Shown: positions 46,801 to 58,520 of the stretch, in pieces
Position numbering within the stretch: position 1 is the first letter of the stretch
Layout: each line of letters opens with the position of its first letter
DNA from: Rhizomys pruinosus
Taxonomy: Eukaryota; Chordata; Mammalia; Rodentia; Spalacidae
Assembly: GCA_009823505.1 (NCBI GenBank)
Contig: VZQC01007982.1
Span: 2,557,150 to 2,621,149 of the forward strand
DNA length: 64,000 bases
Direction of reading: 5' to 3'
The notes under the pieces: model-generated
Databases searched by the model: none
The model's input: only the letters and a program-made list of their open reading frames with translations
Told to the model about the DNA's origin: nothing
Made by a program: the position numbers and the translations under genes

Positions 46801-49591
46801 CTAATTCAGTATAACTAAAGCAAGAACAATCTAAAAAATAGAGGAGTGGCAAGGGCAGTAGGGGAAGCAGGGCCAAGGACACACCATAACCTTGACCTTC
46901 GCCTTGGAGGAGGTCCCAAGGCTCTAGAGAGGTGAGTCTCTGGGAACCTTGAGACACCGACATGGTGAGTCTCAATGGCTCCCTTCTGTGCTCCTTCTGC
47001 TTCTACCTGATCCTCTGTTCTTTGGCAGGATGTGAATGCTCAGGCTGAATAGGGAGGTGTGTGATGCTGGATCATCATGGACTCTGTGAAAAGTGGGAGT
47101 TGTGAACCAGTCCTGAGCTCTTGCCCCACCTCTGCCTAAGCCTTGCATAGCTTTCCCTTCAGGGAACTGGAGAGGGAGCCAAGGAGTCCTGGTACCTCTC
47201 ACCCCCACCTGCTCCACCAAATGTAGCTATTCATGGTCATACCAAGGGTACCTGGAATCCAGAGTCCTCTGACCAACCTAACTGACCCCTTTCTATTTCA
47301 CAAAGGAGAAACTGAGTCATGGACAGGAAAGACGAAAACTCAATGTTAATAGATGGGTGGGCACCTGAGAACCCAGATGCCAACTGCTTGACTCACTATC
47401 CTTCCTTCCCTTCAAGAAAGAGCAGGTTCCCACTTGTGGACATGACCTTTTCAGGATGGACTCTTTCCATTCAGCTGGAGATGGGTAGGAGCCCTGTCCT
47501 GCCCAGAAGATGGCAGGGCTAAAGCCTCTCTCACAGGGCCCTTAAGATTCTCACCAAGCTTGTTAGGAAGAGTTCTAATGAGTCCTATTAGCGTGGCCTC
47601 ATAAAGGCCTGTTTGCAATAAAAATGATGGCAGTTCTGAGAGTTAAGTTCAATTAATAATAATTGGAGAACCCAGAAATGGCTGGGCACACTTCGCTAGT
47701 GGTGGTGCTGATTGACCCCAGTGCCCCTATCTAATTGAAATGTAAAATGGCAATTTTCCCCTAGGCAACAAGGCATGAAGGGGCCATCTCTCCACACTGC
47801 CCTTCCTCCCACCCCTTTATCCCAGATTCTGACCTGTTACCTGCTGAGAATCCAGGTTTGAAGCTACTTACAGACTTGAAACTCATGAAGAAAGCTCAGA
47901 AGAAACTCAGAGAAAGCTCCACACTTCTCTAGGACTTGAGCCTGAAATGCTGTTTCATGGCCCAGGAGCCCAGGACCTCCCAAACCTAGTCTTCAACCTT
48001 TGAGATTCCTCAGCTAGAGAGAGATGCTGGTTTCAGAATGATGTAAAGGTCTCTTGACACTGCTTGGTCTAACTCAAGATGATCATCTTTCCTCCAGAGA
48101 TGTACGCTGAGGACTCCACGAACCAACATAATCAAGGCATCTGGCTCAGCCAGTGCAAGAAAGCAACAGATGTTTGTTCTCTCCCTCCTAGTTCACCTAT
48201 AGCTTTGGTCTTCATCTGCTTCCAGGCCCCACCTCCTATCCACAGGACCCATTGAGCTTGTGCCTGCCTCTGCCCTTCACAGGAACTATCTCATTAGTTT
48301 CTGTCAGCTTACTATAGCCATCTGGACTGCACGTCTTCTGTTGGGCCTGACTAGTACTGATGCCTCCATGTGTCTCAAGCACATGGAAGACAAGTAGGGA
48401 GATCCTCATCCTGTCTGCTGCTCTCTTATCAAGAGTCCTCTTTCGAGGAGGCAACAAACAGCCTGAAGTTGCATGTGCCACATGCTCTTAAGACAGCTCA
48501 TCAACCAACCATATGGCTTTGGCCATGTCCACTAAACCTCTTTTCACTCAGAAAATAAAGATGTGGTCTGGTGGATTAGATGGTCTTATGGTCCCTGAGA
48601 TATTGTCACATAATAGAAACTATATATTTGCATTTTGTCCCGGCTCCTGCAAGAGCTTCTAAAACTCTTAGACTTCTGACTGATTGTGATGATTGGAACT
48701 CTTTTTTGTTATTTCCAATAAGCCCCCTTCCACCATACTTGAGTTTATGCCAGTGAGGTGGTCCTTGAGGGATGGGGGCTAGTGGCTGAGGAGCTAACTC
48801 TGTGATCAGAGGGTCTTCCCTCAGAAGACAGGACTAGGGGTTGAATTCAATCACCAATAGCCAGCATTAATCAATGACACTTACGTAAAGAAGTCTAGAT
48901 TGAAACTCTACCCGCAGGGTCCCAGGATCTTCCTAGTTGGTGAACAGAACCCCTCCAGTATCTTATCCTCCTTTCACAGACCTTATTCCGTACAGTTTCA
49001 CCTGAATGTTTATCTGTACTCTTCATAGTATCTTCCCTAAGACCAGAAAATGTAAATATTTCTGCTGAATTTCTGTGCTGGACAAAATGATCAGACTTGA
49101 ATAAGGGGTTATAGGAACGCCCTAACTTCTAGGAACTGTGCTCAGAAAGTCACATGTAACAGTATAAATCTTATGATCAGCATTTGAACTGAGGCAGTCC
49201 TGTGGAACCCAGCACGTTAATTTGTGGGATCTACCTCCTGGGAGATAGTATCATAAGTAAAGCAAACTCTGAGCTTTCTCATTGGTGTATGGAGGTTATA
49301 TAACAGCTTAGTATAGGAAAAATGCCTACACATTTGGTGTCTTGAGTGTCATGTACAGTGAATGACTTGTTTTTCTTTAAGTACTAATCCATTATTGCTG
49401 TTTTTTCCTAGTTTCATTATTAACCAATAGATGACCAGATTCACAATATAATCTTCTGTAGTTCAATTTTCTCATCTCTAGGATAGGAATAACAATATCT
49501 TCTCAAAAAGATGACGTGAGAACAAAATATAATAACAAAACATGTGATTGAAACTTAATAATTAGGAAAATAATCTGATTCAAAGGAGTAG

Positions 49592-50101
49592 TTTTTTTTT
49601 TTTTTTTATTTTTATTTTATTTATGGTATGTATGAGCAGTGAAGTACTCCTCGCCTACTGTCTGCATGTGCGTTGTTGCACCTGTTTCATGCAATGCCGC
49701 GTGATGGTCAGAACACTCGAGATGGTGTCAGGATTCCCGTGGACTGAGTTCCTGGAATTGGAGTTTCAGACAGTTTCTCAGCCGCCATGTGGTGATGCGG
49801 GGATCAACCCGGATCCTATGCTAAGAAGGCGGTCCGGTGCATTATTATATTATTTATTTATTTATATATATATATATTTATGAGTTTGTGTGTATTCATA
49901 CATCATTTTCCATTCAAGTTCAGGCATATAGCCCCTTCCCATCCCCCCACCCCACCCTACCCAATCCCAAATCATGCATTCTGCCAGAATTTTCTTGCTA
50001 TTTCTCCGTGTTGTTGTTTGTTTTGTTTTCTTTTTTTTTTTTTTTTATTTTTTTTTTCTAGAGCGGTCGGTGCTCTTAACCGCTAGGCCATCTCTCCAGC
50101 C
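49592..50101 (-). mobile_element. B2 SINE interrupted by a second retroposon (copy 2 edge)
   Basis: The tail half (49592-49840, indel-rich) and head piece (50060-50101) of one B2 in minus orientation are separated by about 219 bp of foreign sequence. The outer flanks repeat TCAAAGTGAGTATTT (damaged to TCAAAGGAGTAGTTT at the left, intact at 50104-50118). This shows that the B2 is an ordinary insertion at this site. Confidence 0.85.
49841..50059 (-). mobile_element. Retroposon (L1 3'-end-like) nested in the B2
   Basis: Inserted inside the B2 with the target phrase AGAGCGGTCGGTGC on both sides (damaged at 49824-49840, clean at 50060-50073). On the minus strand it contains GGCAGAATGCATGA, a G-rich run, and an A/T-rich end. 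The same words occur in the same order at 51960-52120, so both belong to one family whose G-rich tract and A-rich tail resemble an L1 3' untranslated region. Confidence 0.65.
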
Positions 50102-50368
50102 CCTCAAAGTGAGTATTTAAAAGGTCAGTCAACTGAATAAATGCTAGGGGAAGCTATGGTGATAGAGGACTTTGTGAAGGAGGGAAGTATTTTAGTATTG
50201 TAAATTGTTATTTTGCAGTCTGGCATCTCCTACCTTTGGGCACTGGCTCTGGTGGGCACCGTGTGCTACTATTATGATTCTAGATAGCATGGTTAACTAC
50301 TAGAGGGAGTCAATGCCCTTCCTCCATCACCTCACACATGCTTTCCCATGTGCTATCTTGTTTCATAA

Positions 50369-50395
50369 AATAACATAACATAACATAACATAACA
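50369..50395. repeat. (TAACA)n microsatellite
   Basis: Five TAACA units, followed by a looser AACA-rich tail. Confidence 0.9.
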
Positions 50396-51959
50396 AACAA
50401 CATAACACGATCATCCTGATGTTTCAATGAGGATGATTCAAACAGCACTAACCTCAGTATTCACCAATGGTGAGCTCGATATTTTCATCTGCTCATCTTA
50501 TTTTCTGCCAAAGATGATTATCTAACCCCCATACTGATTTCCTCTGAAACATAATGCCCTTTCCTTTTCAAAGTAGGTATTTCTCTGAGCTGTCATTTGA
50601 AAGGGCCAGCTCTAGCAGGATAGAAAACACCTGTATTTGTTAAGATTATTTGGAGACTTGAATGCAGGCAGTAAGAAGCAGGCTCCCTTGGAGGTTGTTT
50701 TGCCCTGTGGCTACATCCTGTAGTTGTAAGAACAGACCAAGAGTGAGGAAGGACAGTGACTTGAGGCACAAGCAAACATTTAATAGTCTGGAATTTAGGA
50801 GGCGGACCCGGCTGGTTCCAGGTCAACAGTCCAGCCCCTAGCGCACACAATGAAGCTGGGGTGCTGAGTTCAGAAAGGAGGAACACAAAGCTAACATAAG
50901 AAAGTCAGAGGACCCCCTTCCATCTACTGTGTCCACCATGTCTGTGGTTGCTTTAGGCAGAGGCTTCATTGCATATTTAAATAATTGAACAAGGACATAA
51001 AGAATGCTCCTGGTCTGGGAGAGAAAAAGCTGCCTTCAGGGCTAGGGCTGCCTGGGGATGGGGACGGGCTTTTGGATTTACAGCCTCCAGGGTATTTGCA
51101 GGATGAGAGCTTTATTTCTCCTAGTTGTTACAGAGAGATTGAGAGAATGCAAAGCTCAGAGGGACATCAGAACCTGGGGATGGCTAGGGAAAACAGGATT
51201 TTCAGGTCACTTCTCCTCCCCCAGCATCACCTCAGCACCCCATCAATTCCAAACAGGAGTGAACCCTAGCCCTAACAACTCCCCAAATTTATATTCGCCT
51301 TCTCAGACCCCTGGTGCTCAATACAAAGATGTAATGCACCATATATTTTCTTGCTGTTCCCCAAGTTTATAATGCCATTAGCATGATCTACGATGGGCTG
51401 GTTTATGGAGAGAGCAAAGTAATAATATAGAAAGGAAATACCCATAACCCTAAGGGGGTGGGGCAGGAAAGATTGATGGAAAGTGCAGTTGTCTGGAGAA
51501 ATGGCAACCCAGTAATTGAATACCTGAAAAGTGGATGTGTGCATGGGTTGGAAACAAGTTGTTGAGCTGGGTTTGGCTTTGTTTTGTCTAAAAAATGTAA
51601 AGAGCATGGCAGCGATAGATCCTAGGAATGGTTTCCCTTCAGGAATTGAAGAAGAAAAAGAAGAATCATTGACAATGAGGGCAGGCTAGGGGTGGGGACT
51701 GGCTTGATTTTCCTCCAAAGTCTAGCTTGGGGTAAACGCCCCTGGCCCTCCTTATCTCTGAGGAAGGGCTCTATTTCAGCTCCAGGGGCAAGTAGCAGTC
51801 CAGGACTCTTCTCTTCTGGCTCTGAAGTTCTAGAGTGAACTTGACACTTAGGGTCCCAGAATCCATAATATCTAGTGCAGGACATTGCAGAGAAATTAAG
51901 GTAGTAGCAGATGTTGGGACCTTATTGCAGATCAAATGGAAGGAATTTTACTTCCCTCT

Positions 51960-52750
51960 GATCTTTTTATTTTTTTGCATTTTTTTCAAAGCCAATTTTT
52001 ATTGAAGCTTTGTGCATTTCATACAAAATTTCCCAGTCGAATATAGGCCCATTCCCCATTCCTTGCCCCCACCCCCACCCCCACCCCACCAGAGCTCATG
52101 CATTCTGCCAAACATGTTTTTCATCTTTTTCTCAGTCTCTTTTAAAATTTTCGATGCAGAAGTTTACTGTTTTGAGCATAAGTTCACCATTTCAGTCAGT
52201 TCTTTGACCCAGTCTTTTTTTTTTTTGGTATTGTTGTTCCTTCCAATTTGCATCACTCCAAAATATGCGCATATGCATGCCACATATATCTTTTAGCATC
52301 TTCAGCTTATGATTTCTTTTTTTTTTATTAAGCTGAAAGATGTCATGTTTGAAGGCTCCTCCTTGGCAAGCCCAAACAACCATCCGTCCTGTCCTTGTTT
52401 TCCACACTGGGGTTTTCCCTTCCCATGGTCACCAAATGAGGTCCAGTAAGCACCGCATCCTGTCTTGATCTTCCTGTACTGGTCTCTGTGATACAGCCTG
52501 GGTAGTCCAACAATGGCAATCTATACTCTGAAGAGGCTGAAACCCCAGTAGTAGCTCAGTCCACAAGTTGGATGTCTCAGCAGTCCCTGTCTGGCACTGA
52601 AGGTTTGGAGGATTCTTGGAAAGACATGAGTCTTCAGACCATATTGGAAGGTTGAAAAGCTGTGTCTCATGTCTTTGAAGGATGGCAAAAGCAGTGGCAG
52701 CCACAGGGTAGCTGCACTTGCCAGTAAGACAGGCAAAATGACTGTGATAT

Positions 52751-52793
<43 letters not shown>

Positions 52794-53635
52794 TTATTTA
52801 TTTAGTCTTTTTACTAAGATCTCAAGTTTTATATCTGAAGTACAATTTCTCAGGCCTTACTAATTATTTATTTCTGGTTATACTTTCCTTTTGAATGCTT
52901 AAGGCCATACTGTTAGCCCATATTAACCAAGGTTTTTGTTTTCTCAAGGTCAGTTGAGGCTCTGGTCCTGAAGGGTCACTTGGGTTTTGAAGTGGAAGGA
53001 AGCCCTTGGCTCCTTTTGTCTTTTCATTTACCAGCTCCATCCACTCGAGGACAAAGTCAGGTCCTGCTAGACCACGCTTCCCTTTTCGAAGCATGAGCAG
53101 ACTTTGCTCTCTATAGACTGGACACTGGCTGAAGTCCCATTAGTGGATCTCCAAGACCTCCCTGCACAGGAAGACTGGTGACTCACATCTGCAGGACATT
53201 TCAAGAGACACCCCCATGCATAGTCACCTGGGACTTAGTTGACCTCTGAGAGCAAGGAACAAAATTATCCCTTAGGACCCTCGGCCAAATTGGTATGGGC
53301 ATTAAGTATGGTTGTTAAGCACCCATAAAGTCTAAGTTACACCAGCCTGATACTTTTTTTTTTCTGGTAATACTTTCCTTTTGTATGTTTAAGGGCACAC
53401 AGTAAGCCCAGATTAACCAAGCTTTTTGTTTTCTCTAGGTCAGTTGAGGAACTGGTCCTCAGGGGTCACTCGGGTTATTTTAGGGGGGAGGGGGGAGCCT
53501 GGCTCCTTTTGGCTTTTCATTTATCAGTTCCATCCACTCAAGGACAAAGTCAGGTCTTGGTAGATCAGGCTTCCCTTTTTGAAGCATGAGCAGATTTTTC
53601 TCTTTAAAGAGTGGACACTAGCTGAAGTCCCATTA
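51960..53635 (-). mobile_element. L1-like 3' region with internal direct repeats
   Basis: On the minus strand the tract ends in CAATAAAAATTGGC plus an A-rich tail (left end). Before it lies a G-rich run (GGGGTGGGGGTGGGGG), as in L1 3' untranslated regions. Further in, it carries two copies of a segment of about 270 bp (52871-53142 and 53361-53635). I cannot name the family. An LTR-type origin for the repeated segment is the alternative. No intact reading frame is left. Confidence 0.5.
52748..52804. repeat. (TTTA)n microsatellite
   Basis: About fourteen TTTA units with one shortened unit near the right end. Confidence 0.96.
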
Positions 53636-53648
53636 TCCCTCTGGTCTT

Positions 53649-53895
53649 TTTTTTTTTATTAACTTTTCAGTTATTTCTGTATGTGTATGAATGTACTGTC
53701 TACATGCAAGTTGTGCACCTGTGTCGTGCAATGCCTTGGAGGTCAGAAGAGAGTATCGGATTCCCCTGGAACTGGAGTTCTCCTGGAATTGGAGTTTCAG
53801 ACGGTTCTCGGCAGCCATGTGGGTGCTGGGGATCGAACCCGGGTCCTCTGTAAGAGCAGTAGGCGCTCTTAACCGCTAGGCCATCTCTCCAGCCC
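53649..53895 (-). mobile_element. B2 SINE, long subfamily
   Basis: A full-length B2 in minus orientation with the doubled CTCCARTTCCAGG segment, very similar to the elements at 971-1218 and 34921-35178. The 14-bp target-site duplication tatccctctggtct at 53634-53647 and 53896-53909 is perfect, so the insertion is recent. It landed exactly at the end of the L1-like tract. Confidence 0.95.
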
Positions 53896-55400
53896 TATCC
53901 CTCTGGTCTTACAACTGTTCTCTGGAGTAAGCACATTGACTGAGTTTTAGGAGGAGAGGTGCTCCTGGGAGCCTCTTTTCTGAGCTCGCACACCCATGGC
54001 CACCTGAACACAGATTTCTCAGCAAAGTTCCTTGAGTTTGGAGCCTGGAGAACATAGAGGTTCACTCTGATTTTCAATTTAGATGAGACATAGCCCATTG
54101 AGAACCAACTCTTGTCAAGAGATTTGTTTTCCATAGGAATTCTTCTCAATCATTGTTACTAAATGTATGGGCCAGATGGAGCAGCTCAGGTGAGCAAGCA
54201 GAGGAGCCAGGAACTCCAGTGCACATGGGGACAGTGGCTCCCACAGGTCTGCTAATAGCTGTCCAGATGAAGGGCAATTCAGGGGATGGCAGGAAGCCTT
54301 GGCAGACACTGGCAGAAAAAGATTGAGAGCAGGGTAACGCTGCCACCCTGTGCAGTTTCATCTCGTCTCCCCTCTCCTCTCATTTTCTGTTTGCTGCCCA
54401 GGCTCTGGCAGCTGATCTGAGGGTCCAAGTTGTTATCACAATGCCATCATTAGTTGAAACAAAATCATTTCTTGTAACTGGAATATAGTTACTGTAAACG
54501 ACATATGTTATTGGGCATTCTATTTCTAATCATTGTGATTATGCCTGAATACTTGCTGTTCATATCACAGTAACAATGATCTACCAGTTCTCCATTCCAT
54601 ACCAATAACTTTGTCTGAACGTGCTCTTTGTTCAAGAAAAAAAAAACGTAATTCTACACTCCTGGTGATAGCCTACAAAGCCAACGCTGAACTGGAAAAG
54701 GGCAAGATGAAAGCATTCCTGGGAATATAAGATGGGGCTGCACTCATGAGAAGCCACCTGGCCGCCTCACTCTTGGTTAAACAAAAGGACCCTGTCTGTG
54801 TACCACACTCACTCAGTAAGGGGTAATGAAAACTTTATTTCTAGAAGAATCACTGTGGCTGGGTCTCATCAGCACCCCAAGAGAGTCCTGGCCTGGATGT
54901 CTAGAGGAACTTCAGGGACAGAATATGTGTCACCCAGTCATATACAGCTTGGAACTCGAAGCCTTGACTAGACGTGCAGCCTATACGTGAGCCCTGTCAG
55001 AAGGACACACACCTTATCAGAACATTGGCAGCACACTCGGCCTGTAAGCAAGCTTCTCGAGCATGCATTTCTCTTAGGTGCATTCCAGCTTGTCTCTACT
55101 TACAATTAGTGAAACTTAAAGGCCAGGTAAGTCAATGGCCTCATTTCATGGACCTCAAAATACAGATCTGAAAATCTCTTATATACTCTTAAAACCTCAG
55201 CAGCTTGAGCATAGCTAATGCTCAAGGCAATGAAAGAGGAACATTTATATCACAGCTGTTATAGTCAGGGTCTGGAATGCCCTGCTAAAGCCCATGTTTT
55301 CAAGGACTATTTCCCAGCATGGTGCTATGGGGAGTTGGTAGTGGGAAGTTTAAGTGGAGTCTTCTGGCAAGTCTTAGGTCATTGGGAAGAGGATTGTGGG

Positions 55401-55401
<1 letters not shown>

Positions 55402-55463
<62 letters not shown>

Positions 55464-55464
55464 G
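55402..55464. repeat. Compound (TC)n(AC)n microsatellite
   Basis: About 21 TC units pass directly into about 10 AC units. Confidence 0.96.
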
Positions 55465-55599
55465 AAAGTTGATCAATACAAAAGGAAAAGTTTAGACTAC
55501 TATCCTACAAGTAATTTCTTCCTTCATATCAAAGGAAAGATACTTGTGTCTGTAGGCTTCTACAAAAATCCTCTTTCGTTTGGATACTTTCCCTTCTTA

Positions 55600-55745
55600 T
55601 CATATAAATTTATGTTTATCATATATTATTGATAAGATATATATTTTATGTTTATAAATTTATGTTTATCATATATTATTGATAAGATATATATTATCAT
55701 ATAATATATCATATTATATATCTTATCATATAAATTTATGCTGCT
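55600..55745. repeat. AT-rich direct and inverted repeat cluster
   Basis: TTTATGTTTATCATATATTA then TTGATAAGATATATATT occurs twice in tandem. GATATATATT then meets its inverse (AATATATC...ATATATCTTATC, AAATTTATG). The block can form several cruciforms. A/T content is over 85 percent by eye. Confidence 0.88.
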
Positions 55746-56425
55746 ATAAATTTAACCAGCAACAACAACAATAAGAAATGCAAAGGACATAGAGAAGGCT
55801 ATAATTCCATCAGGAGATGGGGACTCCGTTTTGAGTTTTGAAGACTCTGGCCTCCTCTCACTGACATCAACAGTTCACACATGTTTATTTACTTATTGCC
55901 CATTTGGCACATCTACCATAAAGATGTTGCCACAGCAACCATACAAGGTAATGGTCACTTTTTTCTTCTAAGCTCACATTCAAAACTGCCCTGAGATTCA
56001 CTTGGATAGAATACAACCTCCAAGCTTGTATCAGAAACCTACCCCCAGAACTTCTTTCCCTTAGAATAATTATCCCAAGATAGAAAGGAGCCAAGATTCA
56101 TTTTATATGATAATAAATAGGGGGACACAGAAGATTCCAAGTTAGGCTGGAGACTCTCAGTGCAGTGGCCTGCCAGGTTACTATGCATGATTCATGGAAA
56201 ACGGAAAGAATTGAAGGGCTGTGGCAGTAGGTAGATCTGTCTCAATGCTAACCATACTCCCCCAGGCCTGCTCCTCTCTCAGGATCCTTAGAGAAGCTGT
56301 GGATCCTAGAAGATCCTGACAAAGCTAAACAATGAGGGAGCCCTGTGTGCTTGAAGGCTCATCTCTCGTAGAAATCCCCCCATTGCTCGGGAAACTTGGT
56401 GTGCTCTCATTTTGTTCTCTTTTGG

Positions 56426-56535
56426 TTCCTTCCTTCCTTCCTTCCTTCCTTCCTTCCTTCCTTCCTTCCTTCCTTCCTTCCTTCCTTCCTTTCTTTCCTC
56501 CCTCCCTCCCTCCCTCTCTCCCTCCCTTCCTTTTG
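56426..56535. repeat. (TTCC)n and (TCCC)n polypyrimidine tract
   Basis: About sixteen TTCC units followed by CCTCCC-type units, altogether about 110 bp of nearly pure pyrimidine on the plus strand. Confidence 0.96.
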
Positions 56536-58321
56536 CTCCTTTTATGCATTTAAAAGAAAGAAACTTGCAGCAAGAGAAGCCAGCCAAGCAAGAAAGCAAA
56601 GACAGAGCAGAAATTGCAACCTTCCTTCAAGGCAAGGAAATGGCAGCTGGGGCGGGAACTTGGGGGCAGGTGCAATCCAGCAGACTGTGCTTTCCTCAGT
56701 CCTGGCCGGAATCCTAGGCTAACCACCCAGTGTGGAGAGCTGAATGATACTTTGACTTCTGTCAGGCTCCTTGTGGATTTTAGACGGATAATTCCTGGGG
56801 TCTTGAAACCTCTGTGGGGTGAGCCTGCTCTTCTGTTCCTGTCTCCAAGAAAAAAGATCCAGCCGAGTAGATTAGAGTGCACAGCCTCTGCCAGCTCTTC
56901 ATGCCAACGTGGGCCCACTGGCTGGCTGACTCATATCCCTCCTATTACCTTCGCATCCAGCTCATCTTTATTAGAGAAAATGTGAGAATCGACACACAGT
57001 AGACTCACACGGCTATTTAAAGTGAAGATGTGAGTGCTTTCTTGATTTCCTTTTCCTGATAGCTGGAGCAGCCAGTTCCTACCAGCCAGGCCTCAAGGCC
57101 GAGGGAGAGAGTCCTGCGTTGGGGTCATCCACAATCTCTTCTTCTTTCCTTCTCAAGCTTGTCAGGAACTTTGTGGAAGTTGGCACAAAGTGGCTTCTGG
57201 ATTGGTATATCTGGCAGTGGTTTTATGTGTGGAGAGACCCAAATAAAACAATGAAATAAAGAATAATTGAGCTATGGAGGGGGGAGAGGATTTCAAAGGC
57301 CTCTGGCCATTTGACTGTCTCGAGAGAGTTTTGCTTTTCTTTTTTCTTGGCTATCCCCCTTGCTCCTCATTCAACTGGGGTCACTCTCTCCCTCAGATGG
57401 TCTCACTTGTCACTGTCCCTTAACTCTAAAATGAATCACTCTGCTGATTCCCCTCCAGTGCATCTGCCCCACTGCCAGAGCCTGGCAAACAAAATAGGAT
57501 TTGACCTTAGAAGTTCCGGTTTCTCTTACTCCAGTCCTCTATGGTAGGGAACCCTACACAGCCGGTGTCGGGTGGTGTGTTTGCCCATCTTCTCTTTCAG
57601 TCTTAGGTACAAGATAGACTTCCTTCTGCCAAAGGTTAGAGTTGGGACTCCCAGTGAGCTTCACATCTGGGTGGGTGAGGCTATGCTAGACACTTCTGCT
57701 CTCGCAATGCCCTGTCTATCTCTCAATATGTTTCTGGATCACGACAGTTCCCTGTTGCCACATTGTCCCAGCTGTGTGGCTTGCCCCCCCTTCCTGTGCA
57801 TGTGTGTGCATGTGTGTGCATGTGTACAGGAGTTGAGGACTCTGAGTCCAGTATTGCCTGAGAGGATGCAGGTCAGACTGGCTGTAGCTCTGCCCAGGTG
57901 TGGAAGCTATGTGATACTGCTAGAGAATTCAGTGGAATTCAGTCAAAGCTGCATCCATTTCTATTCATACTTACAATTTGTTATCTCTTGGTGTGTTCCT
58001 AACAATAGCCTTCTAACACACATGCTCTGTTCAGATCAATTAGCCCAGAAATGGGAATTCTATAGGCTTGTGAGAAATGCTACATTCAGAAAAATGTGTT
58101 TTTCCAAAGTGCACTTAATGTCTGCTAACTTCGAGGCCCACAGACTGACATGCTCACAGAAGTAACAACATAGGGGAAAATATTTTTAATTCAGTGATGA
58201 GGAGTTTTCAAGGAAAAGAATAACAATTAGGAAAGAAGAGAAGGACATCTTAGTTAGGAACACAGAACCCACTTTACCTTGGGGATTCTTTAGCCCAGAC
58301 GCCACATCAAACTCGCTAGCA

Positions 58322-58520
58322 GTGGCTGGGAATATAAAATAGAGTGCTTGCCTAGCTTACACAGAGCCCTGGGTTCAGTCCCCAGCACTGTGTAAACCAG
58401 GGAGGGTGACACACATCTTGTCATCCCAGCATTCAGGAAGTAGGGGCAGGAGGACCAGGAGGTCAAGGCCATCCGTAGCTATAGACCAAGCTTGGGGCCA
58501 GTCTGGGAAACATGGTACCA
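58322..58520 (+). mobile_element. B4 SINE (ID plus B1 fusion)
   Basis: An ID-like head (GAGTGCTTGCCTAGCTTACA, CCCTGGGTTCAGTCCCCAGC) runs into a B1-like part (CTTGTCATCCCAGCATTCAG, GGAGGTCAAGGCCATCCGTA). This is the B4 architecture. It is diverged. Confidence 0.75.

Larger units (their letters stand above)
35387..50101. repeat. Copy 2 of the 14.5-kb direct duplication
   Basis: It starts with GCCTTGCCAGCTGAGCAG directly after the N and follows copy 1 collinearly to the B2 ending at 50101. It mixes near-perfect stretches (for example 37276-38550 and 40210-43260) with blocks full of one- to several-base insertions and losses. The worst blocks are about 35690-35960, 36363-36800, 37005-37275, 43260-44025, 45550-45930, 46455-46570, 47515-47700, 49060-49160 and 49385-49860. 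Its right flank continues into unique intron with a proper B2 target-site duplication. Confidence 0.95.

Noticed and set aside
54380..54620. A possible conserved enhancer in unique AT-balanced intron.
   Set aside because: Nothing in one sequence alone shows conservation or factor binding beyond chance words, so it is not reported as a feature.
57572..58165. The longest open frame in the window, 197 codons, plus strand.
   Set aside because: It includes a translated (TGCA/TGTG)-rich stretch, shows no domain, promoter or splice context, and ends within plain intron. A chance frame of this size is expected in 64 kb.
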